Notes: a model not told the origin generated them from the letters alone. A DNA stretch of 64,000 bases from Amaranthus tricolor (GCF_026212465.1 NC_080057.1:23970147-24034146); one strand, 5' to 3'; shown: positions 28,182-40,460, counted from the stretch's first letter. Program-made: numbers and translations.

Positions 28182-30715
28182 AAAAGAGCAGTGATATAGT
28201 CTAAAAGGTAAAAAAAAATAATAATAAGAAGGGTCAAACATGGGATGAGAATATGAGATGAGAAGATGAAACAGCCCAAACCACCAAACGCCGCAACATG
28301 CTCTACTGGTTTTTTTTAAGTGATGTCATTCACACGTGAACCCATAATTGTTGACCACCTCTTATGTTCTCCATGTGGGTCCTGGGGTCTCTCACTCTCA
28401 CGTGTGCCTTCTGATTTTATTTGAGAATGTGTTTTTTTATAAAACAATATGTTTCAAAATACTTGTAATATTTGAGTTTTCACGCAATATAAATATATTA
28501 GTTTAATCTTTAATAATTTTAATTATATATAATAAAAAATTATAAAAATTTAATATTAATAATTTTAACATTAAGATGAATTAAATAAGATTTAATTGGA
28601 CTATATTTTAAATTATAGATTAAAAACTACTTACAAATTAAGAGTGATGAATGAATAGTGCATTATCTTATAATGTTACAAATAATTTGGAAATGATAAT
28701 TTTTTATTTTGATATCGGTACATTAATTTTTAATAAAATGACTGATAGCTGATAGATTTGAGCAGTTGATTTTTTCAATTGGTTTGTCCAATTTAGTTTA
28801 AACACACCGTTAGTAGCAAAATGTTCAAAAACAACTTATACATAGTAATAAATTTTGTACAAGCTAATTTACTAAAATTAAAATTAGATGATTTAACCAT
28901 TTAATTATTTATTTGTGTCAATATAAGGTAAAATATCTTAACAAGCTATTTGCCAATAACCTCTACTCCTCAGTCCTCATAGAATTGCATCAACTAAAAA
29001 AAATATTTTTAAGAAAAAATGGGTATTAATAATAAATAAAGACAGAATAAATTGTATGATTAAATTCAAAAAAAAGTTGAAATATATGAATTTGATTAAA
29101 AAAATAGTAGGCTATTATTCAAAAATAAATACAATTCAAAATGAATGGAGCGATCTAAAATCACAATTAATCCAAAATAAATAAAAGGGATGAAGTAATT
29201 TGTTAATCCTTTTAATTAAATAAATAAAACTAATTAATTTAAGTAATAACTTCCCTTTGCTTTAATTGCTATCCTTGACCTTGTGTTTGGAGCTATTTAT
29301 TTAAAAAATATATGCTGCAATCCCAATATTTTAATTAATTAATAGACCATTATTTTTTAGGAATACCATTATTATGTGCTTTGTTGTTGCCCATCTGTTG
29401 TGTGTTACTTCTGCTTGTATTGATCGAGTTAAAAAATTTATTTTTGTGTATGTTTGAGTTTGTTAGTTGTTACATTTGTTTTTTGAACTTGTGTCTAATT
29501 AACTATTAGATATTTTTTTATTGTTTTAATTTTTAATTTATTTTTTTCTAATAAATAATCATCAAATTTTTTTAAGAATTATTTTCAAAATAATTAGCCT
29601 AAATAAGAGATTTATCATTCAAAATACTTTCAATTAGTTGAATTAGACGATAACTCCAAACCGTCAACTAACAATTATAGCCAACAATTATTTACGAAAT
29701 AAAGCCCTAATAGCTAGGCTTAGCAAAAAGTTGACCCAACTTGCTAATCCGACTGGAAGTTATCCTTAAATAAATGGATTTAGGTTGAGATTTTTTTACC
29801 CAATTATTAATAAATAGATCGACTCGATCTGATCTGTTTATTATCAAATGGTTTATGTTAAAGTCAAACTTGTATAACCCATTTAATATTTTCCTATTTT
29901 CAAAGAAAATACAAAATAAATAACTCATAATCTAAAAATTTAAAATTGAGGTTTAAAAGTAATATGTAGTCGATGAAAACCTTAAAATGAAAAAAAAAAA
30001 AAAACCTAAACGGGTTTAGTAGATCGAAATCAAATGGACCTTATCAGTTATAGATTAAGTCAATATTGTGATTTTCAATCTAATTAACTAAACGAGTAAG
30101 GTTTAAATTAAGAGGTTTTTAACTCATTTATATATATGACTCAAACATAAATATGATCCGACCTGATTTTTTGACGGGTCGACTAGTAGCAAATTAAGGG
30201 AAGGGATGAAATAATAATCAAGTACTATTTAGTACTCTCTGTCCTGTCAAATTTTTTCCATAGGTATTTAAAGGGAAAATAAGAAAAATAAAAAAAATTG
30301 TTTATAGGATAAAAAAACTAAGTTAACAATATAGATAAAAATTTTAAAGAAGATATGGCTCATGTTAAATAAATTAATAAAAATAAGATAAATTTGATAA
30401 TAAGAATGACTAAAAATCGACAAACTAAAACATGTGGTGTGGCGTGACTATTGCCTTCTAAACTGTAGATGTTTTAATGTCAGATCTGATTTCCTTCCCT
30501 TCGTAGATTTGTCGCACACACATACATCCACATGCCGCCCATTGATTTGTTATCTGTAAATCTCTTGTTAAAATCTTATCGTCCTAAATCCATACTCCTT
30601 TTTTAATTACAAAAATACATTAAAAAGTCAACTTAGACTTTGATCAACAACAATCCTAGGTTAACAACTTTACATTTCATTGCACCTAGGTCTGTAATAG
30701 ATTGCAATACTCATA
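28182..30715. other. AT-rich gene-free sequence with repeat relics
   Basis: No gene is seen. Two ACGTG cores lie at about 28334 (CACACGTGAA) and 28398 (TCACGTGTGCC), in a short stretch of higher GC. Around 28740-28960 is a sequence resembling 57270-57500 (GATTTAACCATTTAATTATTTATTTGT blocks), an old dispersed repeat. At about 29720-30190, TTGACCCAACTTG and GGTCGACTAGTAG suggest a worn hAT-like relic similar in style to 42672-44083. Confidence 0.35.
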
Positions 30716-30716
30716 A

Positions 30717-30720
<4 letters not shown>

Positions 30721-30785
<65 letters not shown>
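30721..30785. repeat. (TA)n microsatellite
   Basis: A pure TA run of about 65 bp. It directly borders a mariner-like MITE relic on its right side. Confidence 0.95.
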
Positions 30786-30788
<3 letters not shown>

Positions 30789-31055
30789 TGAGTTTTGAAA
30801 AATTTGCTAAATTATAGTTATTAATAATACTATTTATTATTTAAGTTTATTTTACATATTGCGACTAACGTGTAAAGAAAAATATAGTCAATTGGGATCT
30901 TATTTGAATCATCTAATCGCCCACTTTCATAACATTAACTTTTTTATAATTTTTAAATGTGTATAGTTCAATATGATAATGATTAAAATAACACATTAAA
31001 TTGCTAAAAAGTCAATTATAGCAAGTATAGTAAAACGTGCAGAGGAAATATGTTA
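30786..31055. mobile_element. Mariner-like MITE relic
   Basis: It shares an ordered set of words with 54873-55119: TTTATTTTACATATTGCGAC, AAGAAAAATATAGTCAA, ATCTTATTTGAATCATCTAAT, TTTTTATAATTTTTA, ATTGAATTGC-like and AAGTATAGTAAAACG near the right end. The borders are not exact because the left side merges with the TA repeat. Confidence 0.5.
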
Positions 31056-33072
31056 ATAAATCCGTTTTAGAGACTACTCCTATTAAATTGCGTGGATCAG
31101 TATTGAGAAAATAGTAGACACCTAAATTAAAATTGTACCAAAATTAAAGATACGGACTTAATCAAAAGTATGGCAAATTTCAAGGGACAAAAAAATATTT
31201 TAGTAACTTACACACTAATGGCGAATCTTTAACAATTTCGTGGGAAACAACTTAACATAAAATCAATTCATAAAAACATATTTTCACGAGCCAAGTAAAA
31301 TCTTAATCACTTTGAAAAATTTTAGGGGGAGCGAGCTAAAATCTTAATAAATAAAATTTTAAGTATTATTGAAATTTGATTTATTTTAGATCAAACAATC
31401 ATAAACTTAATAATTAAATAAAACATTAAGTATTTAAAATTAATTTAAATAATATATTATATTTTGACAATTACTTTTGCCAAAGTGTAATATTCTATAT
31501 AGCAAGTTAGACAAGTATTGTGTTAGTTTGTTTCCCACAACTATCAAACTATTAACAACTACCTTACATCTACTTAGCACTAAATAGACTCTAGTTTTGC
31601 CAATGAATGAACCACCTTATCATATATTCAAATTTGTAAGGTGAATTTTGAAATATAAAATCACAATGACTTAATCTAATAAAAAAATAATCATTATATA
31701 TTTTCTTTATTTTTATAATTTTGCTACTTATAATAGTAATATTATAATCTAATAAAAGATAAAATTCAGCTCCGTATTTTTAAAATATATTAGCTTTAAT
31801 AATTTTATTTGATATTATATAGATACTCATAACAAAGATAGTGAACATAAACATTTTGATATATGAATCAAAGTTACAAATTAGAGCATGCCTTACTCCA
31901 TGCTTAATGAGAATGGATGTAAATACATTCGTCCATAGTTTGTTTATAACCTAACTTTCTTTGTCAAAATTAAAAATATATTACCAAAACAAATTGAAGT
32001 TAGTCGATAAGTAATCTGTCTGATCCTTTTATTTTGCATTATTTTTTATTTTAATTTGTTTTATTAATTTGACACATTATTTTGGTAATGGTTTCACATT
32101 TAATTTTCTAATCTATTTGCAAATTTATATTCTCTTTTCATCTTAAGTATTTATTTATTTTTTTCACTTACTTTTTTTATCTTATTCTTTAATTTAATCT
32201 ATTTTTTAAACTAAATTTTATCTATTTTACAATTGGTTAGAAGAAATAACAAGGAGGGTGGGCAACAAACCAAAGACATGATGTTGAAATGGCAACCTCC
32301 AATATGTCAGTTTCACTCATTGTTTATTGTTTTGTTTTTTGGTAGGCCCCTCATGCTCTTTCTGTGAAGTGCCAACTCTGTTTTTTTGGCTTTTCTTTTT
32401 AATTTTTAATTTTAATTTTTACGTTTTTCACTTATAAAATTAGCATCGAAAAGAGAATAAATTATTTTACGGAAACAAAATAAAAATTTGGTAATTAATT
32501 AAAAGAAATTGAATTATATGGATAAAATTAAAAGAAATTATATTGTAAAGATGAGATTAAAAAAGACAGTGAATTTTGTCTGAAAATAAAAATAATGCAA
32601 AATAAATTTAATATTTTAAGATAACAAATAATGCTAATTCAATGAAGAGATGAAGGAATTAATTTACATACTCAATTTTTTAATGATTAAATTATTTTTT
32701 TTTTTACTTTTATCCCTCTCTCTAGGGCACTAGAAGGCCTCTAAGCTCTAATAAATCAAAATTCTGTATTTTGTCATTTATTTACACAACCTACAATCTG
32801 CAATCTACATTCTGTCTCATCCACGCCTTGTTCCTCAGTCACATAGCCAAAATGGCCAATTAATCAAGTTGGTAAAAGTACTAATATGTCCTTTTGGTTT
32901 TACTTTTCCTTTCTTTGAATTTGCACTATAAAATTTAAATATAAAAGAGTTTTCTGAATCATGTAGTGCAAATTTAAAGGGACAAAAAATACAATAATAT
33001 TTTTTTGAAATATTAATTGGTAGTAGTAAATATTAATAGAATAAGATAAATTCCAAATGAAAGAAAAAACAT
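31056..33072. other. AT-rich gene-free sequence
   Basis: No gene, RNA gene or well-bordered element is recognised. The longest open frames are short and of low complexity. The segment around 32760-32880 is slightly GC-richer, but I can assign nothing to it. Confidence 0.4.
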
Positions 33073-33073
33073 A

Positions 33074-33276
33074 CTCCTTCAGTCCCTCTATCCCATGCGA
33101 TTAGCAGTAAGTTTATAATTGGCTTTTTTTAAGAAAGTGAGTAAAAATATTTACTTCGGAAGAGAAAGAAAAATATGTGAAATAGATGAAAAGATAAAAT
33201 ATTATATAAAAACGTATCAAATCTTATGAGACAAACTTAAATAGAAATATAGCAATTTTCATGGGATAAAAGGGAG
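33074..33276. mobile_element. Stowaway-like MITE
   Basis: About 203 bp flanked by TA on both sides (33072-33073 and 33277-33278). The left end is CTCCTTCAGTCCCTCTATCC and the right end, read inverted, is CTCCCTTTTATCCCATG. The shared CTCC..ATCCCATG ends and TA target support the call. Confidence 0.75.
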
Positions 33277-34336
33277 TATGAAGATGAAATAAAAAAATAA
33301 ATTATGTCTAGTGACTAACATTTTTCAATGGTCTTTTTGAATTGATATTTTTGTATCTATAAATATTTTCTATGTCTTTCTGAATTTATACCTTAAAACT
33401 CAAATATCTGAGAATTTTTTAAATCTTAAAATGCAAATTCATAAAAAAAATAAGTAAGAAAAACAACTTTTCATCCTTAACATTTGTCAATCCCCAAATA
33501 ATTGGGAACTCAACGAAGGTAAAGTAGTGACAACTAATAATGAAGTCGGCCGTGTGAGTTTTAAGACATTCCATGTGATGTTGTTTATTGTCTTTTCAAT
33601 TAGGTCTTATTTTAGTTATAATCGTATCATCATCCAACTCAGTATATCTCGCTCTTAGAAAGTTAAGGCCAGGGTCTGGAGAGGGAATGACGGCGGCAGT
33701 TCATACCCATAAATGAGAGCATGGCCAAAGGGGTCCCCCGACTCTAATTTAAATTCAATTTTCATCTAACTCTCACTTGAAAAAAAATCTTATATGAACT
33801 TAATTGACACTATTTTAATGTGCACTAATCTTAAAAGGAACAAAAAAAATATATGTTTTTTCACTAGACAAGTACAATCAAGTTCAATCCTCGAAAAATA
33901 TTATATATTTATATTTGTGCACGCTAAAATAGTATAGAATAAATTTATACAAAATTCTTATCTCAAACTTTCCTTCTGCCAACCCTATAATCCAAAAAAA
34001 GGCAATACTTAGAAAAAGTGCATATCCAAAATCATGCTCCTACTACTATAGACTAGTACTCCAAGAATTATGAATTTCTAAAAGGATCCATCAAATATGA
34101 AGTTTTTCTGTAGCAAAATTAATGCACTCAAAGAGACATTACCAACTAAACACATTAATTGTATTAGAATTGAGGATTCCATCATTCAAATTAAAATTTA
34201 TAGGTAAGGAAATGTATTTGAAGATTAACACTTTGAGGACCAAAATTGGCTCACATCTTATCTTCATCAATCACATAGGTCATCTTGAAACAACCATAAA
34301 TCTACCTGTACATTTGCACTCCTTTATTTTTCATCT
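33277..34336. other. 3' flank of the ARF gene, with an unassigned repeat
   Basis: No gene. About 33660-33740 contains a GC-richer block (GGTCTGGAGAGGGAATGA then GCATGGCCAAAGG) that looks like a dispersed repeat known to me from other plant genomes, but I cannot name it. The 3'UTR of the minus-strand ARF gene should lie just left of 34337. Confidence 0.4.
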
Positions 34337-37300
34337 CTACGCTCCTACGTTATCGCTACTTGAATCCATCAATATCGTTAATCGCTTTGCACTTCTCGCA
34401 AATTCACTGTACCATTGCAAAAACATAGTATATTAGTAATTTCGTGTATTTGGTAAATAACTTTTTAGTTGGTTTTAGGCTTATGGGTTTTTTGTTGGTA
34501 AAACAACGAGAAAAGTGTTTGATAAATAGTTTTCAGTCAATTGAAAAGTTAGCTTATGTCAAAACTAAAAAGCACTGAGTTTTTAATCTGTTTTTTCACA
34601 AATAAACAACTCACTGCACCAAACACCTTCATAATAGTTGGTTTAAGCGGCCGGTTTAGCCACTATATGAAACAAAGGCTTAAAAACAACATTAGCTAAG
34701 CAATGTTCTTACCTGAAAGGTTCGTCTCCGATTTGTTTCGATGAGCCTGTCCCATCTCTGTAGACTACACGATTAAGCATGTCGGAAGTCTCGATGTCAA
34801 ACATGCTTGCTAGCTTGCTGCAAAGTTCTTCGTAAGAATTAAGCAACGTTAGCTCAACAGTTCGGCCAACATCCTCCGATTCCATGAAGACCTTACAATG
34901 ACCCGTCTCTAGTTCCATGTCTATTTCGGGACGGTTGTCCTTGAGCCAAGGATGTTGTTCCACAGAAGAGCGGTCATGGTTGAGGGCTGACCCGGAGCCA
35001 TCCGAAACATTACCTGCCTTGTCCACGTTCCCTTCTGATGAACTATTACCCGTAGGAACAGGTGAGACCGCGTCACCCGAACGGCTTAGCGACATTTGTC
35101 GCTCGGTCAATATAGCTTTCCCGAAGAGAACAAAATGATGGGGTTTTGTAGCATCGGGTTTTTTGACAGACTGGTTTGGGTTTCCCATTGTGAGCAAGCA
35201 AGATACGCTATCGTTGCTGGCGGGTTTTTGAAAACTTAAAGAACTCGAGGGTCGATTGGAAAGTGTAGTAGTGGGATCAAGTGCTGGGAAGCCAGCAGGA
35301 AAGAGACCCGACTGTAATTTACTCATGTGAAAATCGGACAGTGAAAGACCGAATTGAGCATGCCTGGCTCCCTGCATGCCAGCAGGAAAATTGTCGGGTA
35401 AACATCCAAAAGGGTTGCTTGACCCTAGGAAGTTTCCGGGAAATGGGGGGACCGGAAGTTGGCCGTCTATAGGAAAATCTGGGTGATGGGGAAGGCGGAA
35501 TTTCTTCCTGGGTGGCGAGAAGGGGGACATATGTATGGCCGGCATATTGGATACCAATTCGACCAGCCATGGACTAACACGTTTTACGTTTTGCAGCAAA
35601 TCGGGCTCATCCCAGGTCACCTGCAAACCAAAGATTTAGCCGTCAGCGAATGATTTCGAAAGGGGAAGTAAAGAATTTCATGTTAAACTAGCTCTTTCAG
35701 AGGTTACAGAATATTGAAAAAATTTCTTACTTTACGAGGGAAAGTGGTAAATCGGAATTTTGTGAAAGGGAAAAGCATACTAGCAAAATTTTAGACAATG
35801 TGAACATGATTTGCTAATCGCCATCCGAATCGCGAATCAAAAAAACGAATTATGGTCGGTTATAGGATATTTTCAAACCATTTTGGACGAATCACGAATT
35901 CAAAAGGTGAATGTTTCACTGCTCATGAACTTTAATTCGACAAGACATAGGTTTTATTTGACTAGTTTATGCCTTTTCAAACTCTATATATGAAAGCAAG
36001 AAATCATTCATTATCTGTACCAGTTGAAAGATTTCCCTTTCACCCTTTTGACACAAGTTCGATTCTCACCACCTACATGAAGGATTGATTCCCCCTCCCT
36101 TTTGCGTGTAGAGAATTCGCCTGCTTACCCCGATATATAAAAGAAAAAACTTAACCCGATTGGCCAATTCTCCTCAAAGTCACACTTACCAACAATTAAA
36201 GCAATTATAAGAACTTCGGTATTCTAATTTTCCGAAGGATGCACAATCGTCACATATACAAATAACACGAATCATGCATTGTTAGCAAGTCCAATAAAAT
36301 GGCGAAATGATCACAATAACATACACAAAACCAAAGGTTTATACCTGAAGAAGCCTCCAAGGAGAATCAGGCCAGTGCACCGGATCAGCAACCTGAACTG
36401 AGGATATAGTGCCCATGAACCAGCTTATCCGAGAAGAGTCTTCAGTTTCGAACGGCATCTTGAACCTCATTCCCGAACACCAACGAATCTGAAGTGCGGC
36501 TTTTACATGTCCAGCCTTCACAACAAATTCGGGGGTACCAGCTCGAGGGTAATAAACAACTTCAAAAGGCTGCCCTTTAGCGGCATGGGTTGCCGATTCA
36601 ATAACAGACTCAACCTTAACTTTAACCTTCACTAAAGCATTACCCGAGTTCAAACCAATACCATTCCCATTCCTCGCTATCCTATTCTCGTCTTCTCTAA
36701 GAAAACCTGAAAAAGCACCATAGTTCAAAACATTGGATCCCGGATTCCACCCCGAAGTTGAATCAAGCCCACCCCCAATTCCCCTTTTCGCTCTCCGAAT
36801 CCCAACACATAAATCCCCATTTTCAGTCCTTAAAAACACAATAGAATCCCCTGCAATTAGCTTCTTAGCATTCACAAATGTACTCCAACCAGTAGTTAAC
36901 AAATGTCTCCTAGGAGTTCCTCTATAAATATGCCTAAACTTCCATGGTTCCCCATGAACATCCTTAGCAAGAATGTTCTGAACAGGCGGGTCTGCTGAAT
37001 AATCCAGCCGCGGAAATATAGTTTCTGCACAATAACGAGGGACCGAGAATCCTCCCCCATTATTCGCATCTGATTGAGTCAAAGTCTTAGCAAATGAAGC
37101 AGGCTTATTCTCCTGAACTTCACCACTATGAACACCTATATCTTCATCATTATAATCAATCTCATTACCCACCGGAATCAATCGAATTTTCGCATAAACT
37201 TCATCGGTTTCGTGATCAGCTAAGTATCTTATATCCTCAACTCTACACAAAACATAAGATGGGATTCTTGGGAAATTTCTAAAATCCACATTTCCATTAG

Positions 37301-37451
37301 CATGTTCAATATGACCTTGAACAAAGTAATAAACCCTAGAATTTACTAATGGCATTTGAACCATTCCACCAGCACAAGCATGCCATAGTTGAGAATCTAA
37401 ACAATTATCAACCTCTTTTATTTTATCTTTTGGATCCATAAAAGTAATCAT
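34337..37451 (-). CDS. ARF16: Auxin response factor, clade C (ARF10/ARF16 type)
   Basis: Complete coding region on the minus strand in three exons: 36345-37451, 34713-35620 and 34337-34406, 2085 nt in total (694 aa plus TAG) with consistent phases. ARFs bind auxin response elements; clade C members act mainly as repressors and limit auxin output. An N-terminal dimerisation segment (LWHACAGGMVQMP) is followed by the B3 DNA-binding domain at residues about 119-222 (TLTQSDANNGGGFSVPR.. GTPRRHLLTTGWS) and the ARF ancillary domain (FEVVYYPRAGTPEFVV.. WDEPDLLQ). A Ser/Pro-rich middle region contains VLFGK, reminiscent of the RLFGV repression motif. The C-terminal PB1 domain (about 608-690, HCKVFMESEDVGRTVELT) has a weak acidic motif (DGTGSSKQIGDEPF), as is usual for this clade. 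The tiny last exon supplies SEFARSAKRLTIL. I chose the start MITFMDPK at 37451; an in-frame ATG at 37502 would add 17 residues. The ARF10 versus ARF16 name is not certain. Confidence 0.93.
34440..34640. mobile_element. Hairpin-type MITE relic in the last ARF intron
   Basis: GTATTTGGTAAATAACTTTT on the left and CACCAAACACCTTC on the right face each other, with AGTTGGTTTT / AAGCACTGAG-type words inside. It resembles the longer element at 42112-42475. The borders are approximate. Confidence 0.4.
35361..35381 (-). promoter_or_regulatory. miR160 target site in the ARF coding exon
   Basis: The plus strand here equals the miR160 sequence as I remember it, except for one C in place of U at miRNA position 15, which becomes a G:U pair in the mRNA duplex. 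The site encodes GMQGARH in the middle region, the same place where ARF10, ARF16 and ARF17 carry it. Pairing through positions 10-11 is perfect, so cleavage of the transcript is expected. Confidence 0.93.
35812..35925. repeat. Dispersed repeat family A, copy 1 (ARF intron)
   Basis: Contains GCTAATCGCCATCCGAATCG, ACGAATTATGGTCGG, CATTTTGGACGAATCACG and AATTCAAAAGGTGAAT. The same order of words occurs at 49588-49705 and 53038-53152. It lies in the first coding-region intron of the ARF gene. Confidence 0.6.
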
Positions 37452-37540
37452 GGCTAAATTCCCAACAAAACCTGATAAGATCAAGCTAATACCCACCTCC
37501 AAAAAACTACCTTACAACAAACTTTTTAATCAAAATTTCT

Positions 37541-37668
37541 CTGTAAAAACAAGGAAAAAAATGAACAAACTTTTACACATCTGGGTATAATATGCCATAA
37601 AAGGAAATTATCTGGGAAAAATAAAGTCACCCAAATAAAAATAATTTCACAAATAATAAATTTCTTAC
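37541..37668 (-). promoter_or_regulatory. Probable 5'UTR intron of the ARF gene
   Basis: On the minus strand a donor ACTAAG|GTAAGA ends at 37669 and an acceptor TTTTTACAG lies at 37541. The 128-bp interval is T-rich with a typical plant intron composition. The leader exon upstream would cover CT-rich sequence up to about 38350 (TCTCTCTCTA near 38200 and 38320). This is inferred from consensus alone. Confidence 0.5.
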
Positions 37669-38450
37669 CTTAGTAAGCTCGTCATCAATGGAAATTCCAA
37701 AAGAATTAAACTTTGCAGTAAATATTTCTTCACTTGAGGCTTCAATAACTCCAGAGAAAAGGAAAACCCACTAAATCTAACAATAGTACAGTAAATTTCA
37801 CCCAAAAAAAATCAGCTCAAAAACCCAAATATTCTTCTAATTTGACCAAAAATTACAGCATTTCTCTCAAATTTCACCATTAATCTTCTCAAAATATATT
37901 GAAAAATTTTCCATTTTCAACAACAAATAAATTATGGGTAATAATTAAAAGGGTAAATTTATATCTTAATCAAAGTTTAAATTAAAATACAAAACATAAA
38001 AATCTTGAAATTATATCAAAAAACACCAAGATCTGCATATAATCAAGAACTTTAGTGGGTATAAATATCATCAAAATAAATTAAAACCCACTTGTAAAAC
38101 CTAAGATTTTAGCAAAAAATTGGTTGAAAATCAAGAACCCAATTGAAATAGAAATAAAAATATACAAAAACTGAGTGGTGATTTCGCTCATAATTTTCTC
38201 TCTCTACCGACAAGATTAATGGAGTATTTGCAAATAAAACAAAGTTTTGTTCTCCTATAAAATGAAAAAAAATCTCTTCTCTTTGTCACTTTCTCACTCA
38301 AAAAGGGGTTAATTTCTCTCTCTAGAAGTTGGGAAGATTCATTCAAATGGAAGCTTTGGATCATGGAAAAAGGAAGACAGAGGAACAAAAGAGTCCAAAT
38401 AGCTGCAGCAACAATCACCACAGTTGTATATTTAACTTTTTATTTATTTT
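37669..38450 (-). promoter_or_regulatory. ARF leader and proximal promoter region
   Basis: The region upstream of the ARF gene contains several CTCTCT tracts (as seen on the plus strand at about 38195-38205 and 38315-38325) and moderate GC, consistent with a long leader. No TATA box or auxin response element was pinned down. The small reverse open frame at 38188-38421 shows no family features. Confidence 0.4.
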
Positions 38451-38690
38451 ATTTTTTCCTTTGTCTCATTTGGTTAACTAAGAGTAGGAACTAGGAGTGG
38501 ACTGTATTTTAATAATTACATTCCTCTTACTTTGCTTTTTTTTTTTTTTTTTTCTTTTCTTTAACTTTTTTTAATGATTTTTTATGTCATACTTTACCTT
38601 AGTTTAGAAATTATTGTGAAAAACGATTTATTTGAAAAACCACCTCTAGTTAGGTCGGCTTATTATATGGAGTATTTTTTAAAATTTTAT
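38451..38690. other. Short gene-free spacer
   Basis: AT-rich with a pure T run at about 38537-38560. Nothing is recognised. Confidence 0.5.
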
Positions 38691-39112
38691 AAATAGACAT
38701 TAAGAAGGATGTAAGTAAGCGTCTAAGATTTGCATGTCAGTATCGCTTCGGGCCTCCACCAGAGTTTCCTCTGGCTTCGTCCCGCTCAGGCATAGAATGA
38801 GAGAGATGCTTGTAACTAGATAGAGATTTTTGCTTTTGGGGGTTACATAGAGCTATCGCACTCCTATTTTTGTTTAGAGCGTAGGCTTGTTTGGGGGGCT
38901 TCCAACTAGAGCGCGTATTACGTTATTCCTTTTAGTATATAACACATTTTACTTACCAAAAAAAAAAAGTAAACATCTAAGATATTGAAAGTAGGCATTA
39001 AGGATACGACAATTAAGCATTAAGGATAATGTAAGTAGGCATTAAGGATATGACAATTAAGCATTAAGGATAATGTAAGTAGGCATTAAAAATACGGTAA
39101 GTAGACATTAAT
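38691..39112. repeat. 22-bp (44-bp higher-order) minisatellite, split by an insertion
   Basis: Units of the form GTAGGCATTAAGGATAATGTAA and GACAATTAAGCATTAAGGAT alternate, giving 44-bp pairs at 38991-39090. Degenerate units continue on the left (AGACATTAAGAAGGATGTAAG at 38695). The array is interrupted by the L1-like insertion at 38730-38968. To its right (39130-39180) is a hairpin CTCTTAAAGAGACAGTCTCTC. Confidence 0.85.
38730..38968 (+). mobile_element. 5'-truncated L1-like LINE insertion
   Basis: About 239 bp ending TTTTACTTACC followed by a run of 11-12 A. It is flanked by a 15-bp duplication: GTAAGCGTCTAAGAT (38715-38729) and GTAAACATCTAAGAT (38969-38983), two mismatches. A poly(A) tail and a long target duplication are the marks of target-primed reverse transcription. 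The 3' end resembles the one at 49080-49120. A SINE is possible, but no A or B box is visible. Confidence 0.8.
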
Positions 39113-40460
39113 CTTTAATCGGCTGGCTGGATATACGTCTCTTAAAGAGACAGTCTCTCAAGAGACTAGCCGAGAAGTGGGAAGTGGGAAGTACTTTTTA
39201 TATATTGGGGTTAAGGTGAAGAGAATTCTCTATGGCCAAGAAGAGGAGGGAGAATTATACATTCTATTAATTTTATTGTATTTTAGCAAAAGGTAATTTG
39301 ATTGTAAGCATGTTATTTTTCTTTTTTTTATTAGATAGTATTGATGGAATTTGACTTATTTGCATTTTTTGACTTAACATGTTTACACATTTGTATTTTT
39401 GAAAAAATTTATACATTAATGGATGCAATAAATCATAATTATTCCAATTACAATGTTACATATAAATGTATAATTTAGAAAATTATACTGAAAAATAGAT
39501 AAAATACTGAAAATACACTGGTAGAAAATTATACTGCAAAATAAATTACATTTATTCCAATTATACTACAATTTATTAAATTACTAGAAGTATAATTACC
39601 ATTTTTTCCAGCAATAGTTGTTAAAAACTTAAATAGCATAAATTCATTTAATTGATCATTAAATTCAGTCATTTACATTGTTAGATTATCATAATTACAA
39701 TTTTAAATTTTAGGAAAAATGTCAAAAATATTAAACCAGATGATAATTATGGAAACAAATAAATTAATGCAAAAAAAATCAACCACCTTCAATCAGTGTG
39801 TAGGCAATCAAACTATCTTAGCTACCAAATATAGTACAATAAAAATCAATCAACTTAAAATATTGTCTGATTTTCTGTAATTGAATTATTCCTCTATAAA
39901 AATAAAAATGTATAAATACTTTCATGGTAGAAATTACAATATAAATAGCCATATATGACCATTCCACTTTTTTGCTCATACTATTTCTCTTCTTAGTGTT
40001 ATTTAATAATATTTTATAAAATAACCATGAGTTTAAATTACATTCAAGAATTTTATAATGACAGGGGAACATGGAATATTAATGACTATTAATAAAAGTC
40101 AAGGACAAACAATATCTCATATTGGTCTCTTCTTACCTTAACTTATTTTTAGTCATGGACAAAATTTTATGTCGCCATTTCTAGAGTGACTAGAAGGAAA
40201 GGACTAAGAATTCTCATATGCGACAAAAATGGTCAAATATGTCATCGTACGAAGAATGTAGTATATATAGAGGTGTTTCAAAACCTATAAATTCCTAATT
40301 AACAACCTATTTTGGCTTTCTTTATATTTAATTTTTTTTCAATTACAATATACATATGTAAATACTTTATTACCCATCTTCATTTAATATTTGTATTAGT
40401 CTAAAATTTCATTAAAATTTCAACATATTTAAAAATCCGTGCATTGTACGGGTTTTTATA
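39113..40460. other. AT-rich gene-free sequence leading to a Helitron-like 3' end
   Basis: No gene. The stretch is AT-rich with repeated words AAATTATACTG (39480-39535) and no recognised coding content. It may be the body of the Helitron whose 3' end lies at 40464, but no convincing 5' TC terminus was found. Confidence 0.35.

Noticed and set aside
34709..34712. ARF ending at the open-frame stop just after the PB1 acidic motif
   Set aside because: A donor (TTCAG|GTAAGA) precedes that stop and the real C-terminal exon lies at 34337-34406.
36020..36100. Possible tRNA or SINE internal promoter (AGTTCGATTCTCACC, B-box-like)
   Set aside because: No cloverleaf can be drawn, the A box is weak, and no A tail with target duplication is clear.
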